From Acidimicrobiales bacterium (GTDB lineage: Bacteria; Actinomycetota; Acidimicrobiia; Acidimicrobiales; MedAcidi-G1): a stretch of 49,927 nucleotides of DNA. The notes beneath the pieces are model-generated. The model was not told the DNA's origin, made no database searches, and saw only the letters and a list, made by a program, of their open reading frames with translations. Positions 42,700-49,927 of the stretch are shown one piece after another. Where the stretch lies: assembly GCA_030748555.1 (NCBI GenBank), contig JASMLT010000006.1, positions 1-49,927 on the forward strand, read 5' to 3'. The translations under genes and the position numbers were made by a program. Numbering within the stretch: the first letter of the stretch is position 1; each line of letters starts with the position of its first letter.

Positions 42700-44017
42700 C
42701 GGTCGGATAGGCAACTCGAGAGCCGTACTCACGTCGCTCCCTCTTATAAGTTGCATCAATGCCAACCTTCGTACTTATGCCACGATTATCGGCTGTTGGA
42801 TCCATTTCATGCCCTTGAGCAAAGGGAATAGAAAAAACATCTTCTTGCCAACTGACCCGATTAGTAATGGCCCAATGCAACTCTGATGGCTGGAAAATAT
42901 CAATATCCCTATCCACAACAACGACGTTTCGAATATTGATATGAGCTGCCATCGCAGCAAAGGCAAGATTTTTTGCAGTGCCTGGATTATCTCGATCTAT
43001 CTGGATGACTGCTAAAAACCCATTTCCATAAGGAGGGATGTAAACCTCCGCAGAAGGATCCAAATGTCTTACGTAACTTTTCAACAGGGGCTCTCTAGGC
43101 AAAATGTTGCCTATGTAGATATGTTCATACCAACCAGGAATAATCGTTTGAAAAATAGGGTTGTCACGCCAAGAAATAGACGAAACCTCAAGAGTCGGGC
43201 TGTTCCAAGCCTCCCCATGGTATCCATGGAACTCCGCCAAAGGTCCTTCCGGCGCCCGTTTTGCAGGGTGTAGAAAACCTTCAATTACTACTTCAGCTGC
43301 AGCAGGGACATCTATATCTACAGTAAGTCCCTTACAGACTTCTATACCGCTACCTCGAATCGCACCTGCAATAAAAAGCTCATCTACGTGTGTTTTAACT
43401 CCAGCTGCGATCATGATGGAAGGATCTAAACCCATGGCAAGAGCTATAGGAAAGGGATCGTCTGGATTTTCTCGAGACTTCCAAAAAGTGCCTACATCTC
43501 TCCACTCATTCACATTAAATCCGAGAATATTTTTATCAAGTTTAGACATCCGGTTGTAACTGAGATTTCCTCTACCAGAAACAGGATCCTTGGAAACTGT
43601 CACAGCACCCGTTATGAAAGGTCCGCTGTCACCCCTCGAATGAGTCAGAATCGGCAAATTGCCAAGATCAATCTCACTTCCTGAAAGGTTGTGGTCATGC
43701 CAAGCTGCCTTTTCAGTTCTTACTGGAGCTACACCATTTGAAACATCAAGCGCTTTTTCCATAGTGTCGGCAACTTCAGACGGGTCACAATTCAGAGCTA
43801 CAGCAGCTCTGCTGTGAGACGCCACACCTCCGCAAAAGACCGGCCAAGGGCTATCAGTAACATTTTCGAAAAGACAAGCACCTTTGCCTTCACGAACAAT
43901 GCTTGCTCCTACATCCGCCAATTCATATTCAATTGAAACTGGATTGTTGACTTTAACCAGTTGGCCGGCAGAGTTCAGGGCCGATATGAAATCGCGTAAA
44001 TCCTTTATTTCCGTCAT
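42674..44017 (-). CDS. UbiD-family prenylated-FMN decarboxylase
   Basis: 447 residues of the UbiD family, which removes or adds CO2 on aromatic, heteroaromatic or alpha,beta-unsaturated acids using prenylated FMN. Blocks: PWPVFCGGVAS, GDSGPFITGAVTVSKDP, GNLSYNRMSKLDKN, MGLDPSIMIAAG, AEVVIEGFLHP and EGPLAEFHGYHG, which contains the two conserved glutamates. The last part, VVVVDRDIDIFQPSELHWAITNR, holds the expected metal/cofactor region. It is 26 bases behind the CodA-like amidohydrolase in a leftward unit; the cofactor supplier UbiX is encoded divergently at 46235. A heterocyclic carboxylate substrate would fit the island but is not shown. Confidence 0.92.
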   Translation of the reverse strand: MTEIKDLRDFISALNSAGQLVKVNNPVSIEYELADVGASIVREGKGACLFENVTDSPWPVFCGGVASHSRAAVALNCDPSEVADTMEKALDVSNGVAPVRTEKAAWHDHNLSGSEIDLGNLPILTHSRGDSGPFITGAVTVSKDPVSGRGNLSYNRMSKLDKNILGFNVNEWRDVGTFWKSRENPDDPFPIALAMGLDPSIMIAAGVKTHVDELFIAGAIRGSGIEVCKGLTVDIDVPAAAEVVIEGFLHPAKRAPEGPLAEFHGYHGEAWNSPTLEVSSISWRDNPIFQTIIPGWYEHIYIGNILPREPLLKSYVRHLDPSAEVYIPPYGNGFLAVIQIDRDNPGTAKNLAFAAMAAHINIRNVVVVDRDIDIFQPSELHWAITNRVSWQEDVFSIPFAQGHEMDPTADNRGISTKVGIDATYKRERREYGSRVAYPTVNLNDYLN

Positions 44018-44043
44018 CGTTCAAGTTTAGGTGAAGTTCGTGC

Positions 44044-45273
44044 TTAAAGTCCTTCTGGACTTATTTGAGTGGTCTGTTGAGAGGAAGAGATCAGAACTCC
44101 ACTTTTAAAAACTTTCCTGGACATCGGTGCATCAGCAATCGCTCCCCGAAGTGAGGGTGCATCTATAGCGACAAAGTCGGCTAAAGACCCAGATGACACG
44201 TCGGCCTTGTCGAGTCCCATAGCTTTTCTGGCGTTTACACTCACCATTTCGTAGGCACTTTTTGGCATCTCATGTGCGGCCAAGACCAAAAGTGAAGCAG
44301 TTTCAAGTGGGTCACTGCGACCTACTAGATTGAACGGGTCTTGAACGTTGTCACCTCCAGCTGCAACTAGAACTCCTGCATCTTTAAGGCTCTTAATTGC
44401 GGTAAGAGCACGAGGTGTAGCAGTAGGTATTTCTCTTCCTTGGAGAAAAAGGTTTGTTTGCGGAAGCGGTAAAACAGCGATATTAGCTTTTGCAACATCA
44501 GTCGCAACCTCTTTTTGCTTTTTTAGACTTTGCATTCCCAAAGTGACACAGTGGCTTGCTGTAACAGAGTTTCCAAAACCCCGATCCATCACCTGTTTCG
44601 CTAAGTCGTGAAGCGTCAAGACTGATTCATCAAGCATTTCATCTACATGCAAGTCAATTCCTATACCTGCATCTTCGGCTACATCTAATGCGTCTTTAAT
44701 CAAAACGGAAGGGTTGGGGTCAAGGTGAGGGCAGCCTCCGACCAGGTCCACTCCGGTTTCTATTGCTAACTCTAAAGCTTTTCGATTGTCTGTTCCTTCG
44801 GAGCCAGTCATGGGGTTTATTGTCAAGGCAACTATTTGAACATCGATGAGGCCTTCAACAAGTCTCCTGGCTTCGCGAACTGCTTCTAAGGCGCGAGAAC
44901 CTGATACAACATTTACATGAGTCCTAACTGCTGTAACGCCTCTTGAGACTAGGAGCCGCATTGCCTCTACAGCGCGGTTGACAGTGTCCTCATAAGTTAT
45001 TTCTCCACGAGCGGTTGCAGAGATCCAAGCTTCAATGGCACCCGATAAATCACCTGCGGGGTTGGGAACACTTTCAGCTGTTAGTGCTTTGTCAAGGTGC
45101 GCATGTGGCTCAGCCATACTCGGCATCACAAGCCATCCATTTAGATCCGTACCATTTTCAGATGGTGGAGAGAGTTTGTGCAACTCTGTGATGGCTTCTA
45201 TGCGGCCATCATTTATGTGGAGGTCCACTAGCCTGCCATCTTCTAACCGAGCATTATGAAGAATTTTAAGCAT
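44044..45273 (-). CDS. CodA/AtzC-like amidohydrolase
   Basis: 409 residues from ATG 45273, which overlaps the PhyH gene end by eight bases; the frame up to 45372 lies in that gene. Cytosine-deaminase-like branch: VMPSMAEPHAHLDKALT with His57, His59 and the Asp-Lys pair, VRTHVNVV, DLHVDEM, SVTASHCVTLG, VLPLPQTNLFLQGR and the metal-Asp block AAGGDNVQDPFNLVG. The group includes cytosine deaminase and N-isopropylammelide hydrolase, which remove amino groups from pyrimidine or triazine rings. It forms one unit with the PhyH-like and UbiD-type enzymes. Confidence 0.88.
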   Translation of the reverse strand: MLKILHNARLEDGRLVDLHINDGRIEAITELHKLSPPSENGTDLNGWLVMPSMAEPHAHLDKALTAESVPNPAGDLSGAIEAWISATARGEITYEDTVNRAVEAMRLLVSRGVTAVRTHVNVVSGSRALEAVREARRLVEGLIDVQIVALTINPMTGSEGTDNRKALELAIETGVDLVGGCPHLDPNPSVLIKDALDVAEDAGIGIDLHVDEMLDESVLTLHDLAKQVMDRGFGNSVTASHCVTLGMQSLKKQKEVATDVAKANIAVLPLPQTNLFLQGREIPTATPRALTAIKSLKDAGVLVAAGGDNVQDPFNLVGRSDPLETASLLVLAAHEMPKSAYEMVSVNARKAMGLDKADVSSGSLADFVAIDAPSLRGAIADAPMSRKVFKSGVLISSSQQTTQISPEGL

Positions 45274-46123
45274 CCCAATCACCCCATTCCATTTCATCTC
45301 CCCATGGGCGAAGAAACACTTCATTCGGGCTTGCTTCGATCCCCCTTTCGGGGTACGGGTCGTCACCTGCAACCGGCACGATCATTCGATGATCGTGCGT
45401 GGCGGCATCCACTAGCCTGTCTGCACCGATTTGCCAAGGCAGGTTAGACCATGCATTCATATAGTGGTGCACTAGCGCCCTCCTACTTGTATCACTAAGG
45501 TTTCTAAGAGATCGATGCAATAAATAGCCATTAAAAAAAACAGCTGACCCAGCTTTTAGTTCAACGATTTCCTCCTCATCCGAGTTAAAACCGTAGCTTT
45601 CGTCTGAAGGGTCAAATTCTTCATTTTCATTATGTGGTCTGGTCGGCCAAAGCTGCCCCATTTTGTGGCTTCCCGGTATGACCCTTAAACAGCCGTTATC
45701 TAGGGTTGCGTCGTCTAATGCAATCCAGACACCAACAAGAGAACGGTCTCTAGTGGCAATAAAACGTTCGTCTTGATGCCAGGCTTGGCCTGGGAAGCCA
45801 GGAGGTTTGAGAAAAAGCATGGACTGCATGCATTTGACCCTGCCATCCCAGTGGGGGATATGAGCTCCTACGATTACCTGAAGAATCTCTTTGATCTTGG
45901 GATGGTCCAGAGTCTCAAAAATTGGACGTGAAACCCAGTGAGGGAAATGAACAGCCAGGAGCCCAGACTCTTTGTTTCCAGAGGGGTTATTAACGGGATA
46001 GGTCCCATCTAGAAACTTGGGAATTTCTGATTGAATATTTTCTACAGTCGTTTGGTCAATAATTTCTTGAACAATTAGATAGCCATCGTCAATGTATTTT
46101 TGAGCCATTAGATCAAGGTCCAT
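45266..46123 (-). CDS. Phytanoyl-CoA dioxygenase-family Fe(II)/2-oxoglutarate enzyme
   Basis: 285 residues. The iron triad is His116 and Asp118 in AWHQDERF and His203 in LLHRSLRN; Arg214 (DTSRRAL) would bind 2-oxoglutarate. The GCLRVIPGSHKMG block near 145-157 is typical of the PhyH family. These enzymes hydroxylate unactivated carbons using O2 and 2-oxoglutarate. First gene of the leftward unit with the CodA-like and UbiD-type enzymes; a shared pathway (hydroxylation, deamination, decarboxylation) is inferred. It diverges from ubiX across 111 bases. Confidence 0.9.
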   Translation of the reverse strand: MDLDLMAQKYIDDGYLIVQEIIDQTTVENIQSEIPKFLDGTYPVNNPSGNKESGLLAVHFPHWVSRPIFETLDHPKIKEILQVIVGAHIPHWDGRVKCMQSMLFLKPPGFPGQAWHQDERFIATRDRSLVGVWIALDDATLDNGCLRVIPGSHKMGQLWPTRPHNENEEFDPSDESYGFNSDEEEIVELKAGSAVFFNGYLLHRSLRNLSDTSRRALVHHYMNAWSNLPWQIGADRLVDAATHDHRMIVPVAGDDPYPERGIEASPNEVFLRPWGDEMEWGDWDA

Positions 46124-46141
46124 AGTTTGATGTTATCTACA

Positions 46142-46174
46142 GGACACAAAGGTGCTTATGTCCGGTGGTCGGAC
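46142..46174. promoter_or_regulatory. Overlapping inverted repeats in the PhyH/ubiX divergent region
   Basis: Two mutually exclusive short hairpins share bases: GGACA (46142-46146) with TGTCC (46159-46163), and GTCCG (46160-46164) with CGGAC (46170-46174, five-base loop). They sit upstream of a possible extended -10 (TGCTAAAAAT, about 46191-46200) for ubiX and could be an operator. Evidence is pattern only. Confidence 0.3.
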
Positions 46175-46234
46175 TACAGTTCAAAACTCATGCTAAAAAT
46201 TTATTTGCAAGTAACCAAGAGGAGAAATTAGCTA

Positions 46235-46816
46235 ATGAAAGATGGTTTTCGTCGGCTGGTTGTCGGGATAAGTGGAGCCAGCGGAGTCATATACGGAATT
46301 CGCATTCTTGAAATATTGCGTGACATCGAAGAAGTGGAAACTCATTTGATATTGACGAATGCAGCGAAACAGACAATAGGTATGGAAACCGATTTTTCAG
46401 CAGGTGCAGTCGAAAAACTTGCTGACCACTCGTATCCGATCAAAGATATTTCAGCAGGACCTGCCAGCGGAACATTTCCATGTGACGGAATGATTATCGC
46501 CCCGTGTTCAATAAGAACTCTGTCGGCAGTAGCAAACTCGTATAGCTCTGACTTGCTTACAAGAACAGCGGATGTGACCCTCAAAGAAAAAAGACCTCTG
46601 GTCTTAATGGTGAGGGAAACCCCCTTTCACTTAGGGCATTTACGTTTAATGCAACAAGTCGCAGAAACTGGAGGGGTAATTTTCCCTCCAGTGCCAGCTT
46701 TTTACAACAAACATAAAGATCTTGATGAAGTAATTTCACATACTGCCAAAAGAGCGCTGGAACAAGCAGGAATTGAGATGAAAGAGATGGATAGATGGGC
46801 GGGGCCTCTCGGTTAA
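46235..46816 (+). CDS. ubiX: UbiX-family flavin prenyltransferase
   Basis: 193 residues with a good GAGGAGA ribosome binding site. VVGISGASGVIYGIRILEIL is the FMN-binding start; IIAPCSIRTLSAVANSYSSDLLTRTADVTLKEKRPL and VRETPFHLGHLRLMQQV (cited as landmarks at about 88-140) and PPVPAFYNKHKDLDEVI complete the family pattern. UbiX attaches a dimethylallyl group to FMN to make the cofactor that UbiD enzymes need. Placed directly across from the UbiD-type unit, it should supply that enzyme. The creatininase-family gene follows in the same direction 57 bases on. Confidence 0.95.
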   Translation: MKDGFRRLVVGISGASGVIYGIRILEILRDIEEVETHLILTNAAKQTIGMETDFSAGAVEKLADHSYPIKDISAGPASGTFPCDGMIIAPCSIRTLSAVANSYSSDLLTRTADVTLKEKRPLVLMVRETPFHLGHLRLMQQVAETGGVIFPPVPAFYNKHKDLDEVISHTAKRALEQAGIEMKEMDRWAGPLG

Positions 46817-46873
46817 AAAAGTGACAGTAGCCGATCAATCGCGTTAGGCGAGATACTCGGTTATCCTGTAAGG

Positions 46874-47647
46874 ATGTCTGGAAGACTTGCCGATATAACT
46901 GGGCCGAATGTCCCAGAGCAAATAAGCGATAATTCTGTAATCCTGCTTCCCGTTGGCGCAATTGAACAGCACGGACCACATTTGCCGATGTCAGTAGACA
47001 CGGTTATTGCAGAAGAAACTTCCAGTGCTCTTCTTGATTCTGTACGAGATGAGATAGATCTGTGGGTTCTTCCAACATTGTCGATTTCAAAATCAAATGA
47101 ACACACATGGTCCCCAGGGACTCTTTCATACAGCACAACCACGATGATCAGTGTTCTTGATGACATAGCCAGATGTGTCTCTGCAACTGCTGCAAGAAGG
47201 TTGGTTATTTTAAACGGTCACGGTGGAAACACCTCTCTTCTGATCACAGCATGTCGCGATATACGAGTTGCTCACGGACTTTTGACATTTCTTATTCACC
47301 CCTCTGTCCCTCCAGCGTCTGGGGGCACAAGCACCGAAGAGGAGATGGGCATGGGTATTCACGGTGGGTTGAATGAAACTTCAGTTTTTTCGTATCTGCG
47401 ACCAGGAGAAGTTCAAATGGAAAAAGCTGTTCGTCGCGTACCCGAGTGGATGGCAGAGAATGAATGGGTGAAATTTGGAGGCAAAGTCCAATTCGGATGG
47501 ACGAGTAGAGATTTTGGGAGTGAAGGTCTCATAGGCGACCCCACAGATGCAAATCCTGAATTAGGCAAAGAACTTTTCGAATCAGCAGTTGAATCGCTTG
47601 CCGATCAACTTCGCGAAATCAGCAATTTTGATTTCCAGGGGAAATAA
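46874..47647 (+). CDS. Creatininase-family amidohydrolase
   Basis: 257 residues. Metal site residues are visible: Glu31 and His33 in PVGAIEQHGPHLP, Asp42 in MSVDTVIAEE, the NGHGGN block at 114-119 and Glu168 in HGGLNETSVF. Relatives hydrolyse creatinine, 3-dehydrocarnitine-type amides or a formylated pyrimidine in riboflavin/F420 synthesis (ArfB), and MftE peptidase is related. Which applies here is open; a cyclic amide or a ring-opening step suits the context. Its stop is followed at once by the thiamine-binding protein gene. Confidence 0.9.
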   Translation: MSGRLADITGPNVPEQISDNSVILLPVGAIEQHGPHLPMSVDTVIAEETSSALLDSVRDEIDLWVLPTLSISKSNEHTWSPGTLSYSTTTMISVLDDIARCVSATAARRLVILNGHGGNTSLLITACRDIRVAHGLLTFLIHPSVPPASGGTSTEEEMGMGIHGGLNETSVFSYLRPGEVQMEKAVRRVPEWMAENEWVKFGGKVQFGWTSRDFGSEGLIGDPTDANPELGKELFESAVESLADQLREISNFDFQGK

Positions 47648-47648
47648 T

Positions 47649-47891
47649 TTGGGTTCAGAAAAAGCAAAGGCTGAATTCACAATTGAACCATTCATGGAAG
47701 GGGAACCCGGGCCTCATGTGAAAGAGACTATTGCTGTGGCCAAACAGTCAGGCCTTGATGTCGAGATAGGACCATTCGGCACAACAGTAATAGGAGAACA
47801 AGAAACAGTCTTCGAACTGGTTTCGGAACTGGTAAAAACAGCTATGGATAATGGGGCGTCTCGGATATCTCTCCAAGTGACCTCCATATGA
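47649..47891 (+). CDS. Thiamine-binding (MTH1187/YkoF-like, PF01910) protein
   Basis: 80 residues from TTG 47649, with AGGGGAAA seven bases upstream; the upstream frame to 47589 is inside the creatininase gene. KAEFTIEPFMEGEPGPHVKE, then LDVEIGPFGTTVIGE and SELVKTAMDNGASRISLQVTS match the PF01910 family, small cytoplasmic proteins that bind thiamine or its pyrimidine part. Together with NMT1/TauABC-type importers in this window it hints at uptake of pyrimidine compounds. It is one base behind the creatininase gene and almost certainly co-translated. Confidence 0.8.
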   Translation: MGSEKAKAEFTIEPFMEGEPGPHVKETIAVAKQSGLDVEIGPFGTTVIGEQETVFELVSELVKTAMDNGASRISLQVTSI

Positions 47892-47895
47892 ACTT

Positions 47896-49122
47896 TTAAA
47901 AGTCTCTATCTACACCTGTCAGCAGGATGATCACCGAGTCATCAGAATTTATACAACCGTCTTCTTTTGCGGCAAGTAGACCTGCAAGTCCAGCAGTTCC
48001 AGTAGCGCTAGCGGAAATATCCGTATGATCAGCAACAAGTTTTTTTGCTAAAAGGATTTTTTCTTCACTTGCAATTAGCGGGCCTCCAGCACTGTCCCCG
48101 AAGAGCATGTCCCAAACTAAAGGAAGCCAGTCATAGGTGACGTCATCAAGTATCCCAGTGGCAGCAGATGAAGGACTTCCCCATGGTTCCATAAATTTAA
48201 GTGGTATTGAGATGGCTTCGGAAAGTGATTCTAAAGGGTTGTCGCTATCAGCTATTCGGTTATAAGCAATTGAAAGAGGTGAACAACCGGTCGCCTGAAC
48301 AGTATTGAGAGAAGGTCTATTTTTTAAGATTCCAAGATCTTTAGCATCAGTTAGAGCTTGCATGGTGCTACTCGCAAGTGCTCCTCCACCCACTTGCACG
48401 AGGAGTCTGTCTGGCTCTAAGCCGTATCTGCTTAACTGTGTTGACATTTCAAAACCTAGTGTTTTACCGCCATCAATAGTCCAAATATTTTCTGTTCCCT
48501 GACAGCCAAATGGCAGTGCTCCTTCTTCAAGCAGTTCCCGAAACCTCAACATGCACGGATCTCCTGACTCGTCACTTCTTCTTTCACAAATCTGAATTTG
48601 AGCACCATTGTCTGAGAGTTCATCTAAGAGGGATGGTTCTGCCCAAGTGGGCACATTTACAGTCAGAGTTCTTTTTGCTGCTTTAGCAATTACAGAAGCA
48701 GCCAGAGCAGCATTCCCACAGGATGCAATCGTTAGAGGTTTATTTTTTGAGATTTCTTCGATTTCAAGGCGTATAGCTAGACCGAAAAGATGGCGAGCTT
48801 TATGGCTGCCCGACACATTAACGGTCTCATTTTTTGCCCAAACTCCACCATTTTGTCCAATGGCCTCAGAAAGTTCGCTTAAGAGAACAAGAGGGGTTTC
48901 TTGAAAACCAATTGTTGCTATTTCGCTTACTGCTTCATCTAAATTCCTTACAACGGTTAGGAAGTCTTGATCACTCATTCCCTTTGTGATCGCTAAATGG
49001 TAAGACCACAATAGCTTTCGATACTCGACAAATGGATTTGAATCCGAAATGTCATTTTTTACTTCCCAACTTGATTCAGGAGGCAAGCCTAGCCAACCGG
49101 AATTTTGGTCTAAAAAGTTCAC
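47896..49122 (-). CDS. Fold-type II PLP enzyme (threonine-synthase-like)
   Basis: 408 residues. The PLP lysine is Lys108 in NVSGSHKARHLFG, and the phosphate loop is VQVGGGALASS near 240. Near the C terminus, SASATGTAGLAGLLAA contributes the pyridine-nitrogen region. The fold is that of the tryptophan synthase beta/threonine synthase/serine dehydratase family; the first 70 residues are variable. The reaction (beta-elimination or replacement on an amino acid) is not fixed. Its start overlaps the stop of a second PLP gene (ATGA), suggesting the two work together. It converges on the thiamine-binding protein gene with four bases between. Confidence 0.85.
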   Translation of the reverse strand: MNFLDQNSGWLGLPPESSWEVKNDISDSNPFVEYRKLLWSYHLAITKGMSDQDFLTVVRNLDEAVSEIATIGFQETPLVLLSELSEAIGQNGGVWAKNETVNVSGSHKARHLFGLAIRLEIEEISKNKPLTIASCGNAALAASVIAKAAKRTLTVNVPTWAEPSLLDELSDNGAQIQICERRSDESGDPCMLRFRELLEEGALPFGCQGTENIWTIDGGKTLGFEMSTQLSRYGLEPDRLLVQVGGGALASSTMQALTDAKDLGILKNRPSLNTVQATGCSPLSIAYNRIADSDNPLESLSEAISIPLKFMEPWGSPSSAATGILDDVTYDWLPLVWDMLFGDSAGGPLIASEEKILLAKKLVADHTDISASATGTAGLAGLLAAKEDGCINSDDSVIILLTGVDRDF

Positions 49123-49927
49123 TTCGCTTTGATTAGTCCTGTATGAGCGTTGAATTCATTGATCAAATCATCCCACACCGGAGCTAATTTCTGTATATGT
49201 TTCCAAAATTGTTGATTTCTTCTTATCTCAAAGTCAGAAAATTCAATACCTTGTTGCTCGACCCATGTGTAGTAGCCAAGATTAAATATTCGATTACGTC
49301 CGACATCATCTAAGAGTTCAACATTGCTTGTATCAGCGTTGAGAAGATGTTCATTTACTATCAGACTTGCAGCTTCTGAGCTGAAGCCCTTCGGGAATTC
49401 GTTTTCGAGAAGATGAGTTTTCTCACTCTCATAGAGTTCAGATCCATCTGTAGCAACTGTAACAATCATGTCATCCGGCCCCAGATCTAGAGTTTTCGCC
49501 ATTTTAATTGCTGCCAACAAATTACAAGTAGAAGAAAAGCCAAAATGACGAAGTTGATCGACCATCTCCGGAGAGGCTCCTAATTCTTCAACCAGAAAAG
49601 ATTTACCTTCTTCGGATGTGAAAACAAGATTCAAGCTATCGGTAGCTTTGTCGCTAATCGCCACGATCGCATCTGTATTGGTCACATTGTGGATAAGTGG
49701 TATGTGCTTGTCACCTATCCCTTGAATGTTATGTTCACCGAAACCGTTATAGAGCATCGTTGGACATTCAAGAGCCTCAACAGCCACAATTTTTGCTCCG
49801 TGATTTTCCTTTAAACGTTCACCGGCACCTAATGTCCCCGCCGAACCTGAAGCAGCGACGAAACCGGCGAGTCGAAGATTATTGTTTTTTTCCTTGTAGC
49901 TAAGAAAAATATTTTCTAATGCCCGTC
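49119..49927 (-). CDS. Cysteine-synthase-like PLP enzyme, C-terminal part (cut by window edge)
   Basis: The frame is open from the right edge to the stop at 49119, about 268 residues. The catalytic lysine is outside the window. Visible are the glycine-rich phosphate loop GFVAASGSAGTLGAGERL, then VAVEALECPTML, NIQGIGDKHIPLIHN and the C-terminal HFGFSSTCNLLAAIKMA with TVATDGSELY, the pattern of actinobacterial cysteine-synthase-family proteins. The apparent start at 49787 is internal, since codons upstream continue the same homology. It overlaps the next PLP gene by four bases. Confidence 0.85.
   Translation of the reverse strand, partial: RALENIFLSYKEKNNNLRLAGFVAASGSAGTLGAGERLKENHGAKIVAVEALECPTMLYNGFGEHNIQGIGDKHIPLIHNVTNTDAIVAISDKATDSLNLVFTSEEGKSFLVEELGASPEMVDQLRHFGFSSTCNLLAAIKMAKTLDLGPDDMIVTVATDGSELYESEKTHLLENEFPKGFSSEAASLIVNEHLLNADTSNVELLDDVGRNRIFNLGYYTWVEQQGIEFSDFEIRRNQQFWKHIQKLAPVWDDLINEFNAHTGLIKAK

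Noticed and set aside
47892-47903. 12-base palindrome ACTTTTAAAAGT between convergent genes
   Set aside because: A/T-only core with no loop; likely chance, not a stable hairpin.

Overview
This window reads as chromosomal DNA of a free-living actinobacterium, most likely an aquatic member of Acidimicrobiia. The reasons are a DUF3039 protein (a family typical of Actinomycetota), an RNase HII with the DEVGKGAWAGP form, the coenzyme F420 gene cofC, five luciferase-like (F420/FMN) oxidoreductases, a MhuD-like heme oxygenase and a class-I-like bacterial P450. Base composition by eye is in the low-to-mid 40s percent G+C. Genes are packed tightly with many ATGA stop/start overlaps. No gap between genes exceeds 300 bases, and I see no tRNA, rRNA, insertion sequence, integrase or CRISPR array.

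Left part (1-11.1 kb), mostly housekeeping: a truncated P450, an alpha/beta hydrolase, cofC, rnhB, a small membrane protein, an Nfu N-domain protein, a SpoU methyltransferase, a DUF3039 protein and an SDR. Next comes an ABC importer operon of the NMT1/TauABC type with a clear promoter and a strong hairpin after the binding-protein gene. It is followed by a His-rich lipoprotein with its membrane partner and a purine-type phosphoribosyltransferase.

Middle part (11.1-33.8 kb), a catabolic island made of two long convergent operons. The rightward operon (13.0-24.8 kb) encodes a three-subunit molybdenum hydroxylase, an M20 L-carbamoylase/ureidopropionase-like enzyme, a D-carbamoylase, a fused molybdenum hydroxylase resembling the selenium-dependent xanthine dehydrogenases, a trimmed SsnA-like amidohydrolase, an LLM oxidoreductase and an 8-oxoguanine deaminase-like enzyme. 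A small DauR-type regulator and an amidase diverge from its start. The leftward operon (33.8-24.8 kb) encodes an FAD subunit, a large molybdenum hydroxylase whose fused [2Fe-2S] domain has lost all eight cysteine ligands, another amidohydrolase, XdhC, YqeB, YqeC, a second LLM oxidoreductase and an M15 (VanX-like) peptidase. XdhC, YqeB, YqeC and SsnA together are the accessory set known from selenium-dependent molybdenum hydroxylase systems.

Right part (33.9-49.9 kb), more catabolic genes in short alternating operons: a MhuD-like monooxygenase, a second LLM plus amidohydrolase pair, a RidA-like protein, an ABC ATPase/permease pair without a binding protein, an LLM/FAD-oxidoreductase/LLM operon, and a UbiD-type decarboxylase with a CodA-like amidohydrolase and a phytanoyl-CoA dioxygenase-like enzyme. 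Then come a divergent UbiX flavin prenyltransferase with a creatininase-family amidohydrolase and a thiamine-binding (PF01910) protein, and finally two overlapping fold-type-II PLP enzymes, the last cut by the window edge.

Taken together (inference), the island looks like a broad system for degrading nitrogen heterocycles such as purines, hydantoins, pyrimidines or related ring compounds. Molybdenum hydroxylases hydroxylate the ring, amidohydrolases deaminate or open it, F420/FMN enzymes carry out redox steps, and carbamoylases, an amidase and UbiD process the products. No single substrate can be fixed from sequence alone.
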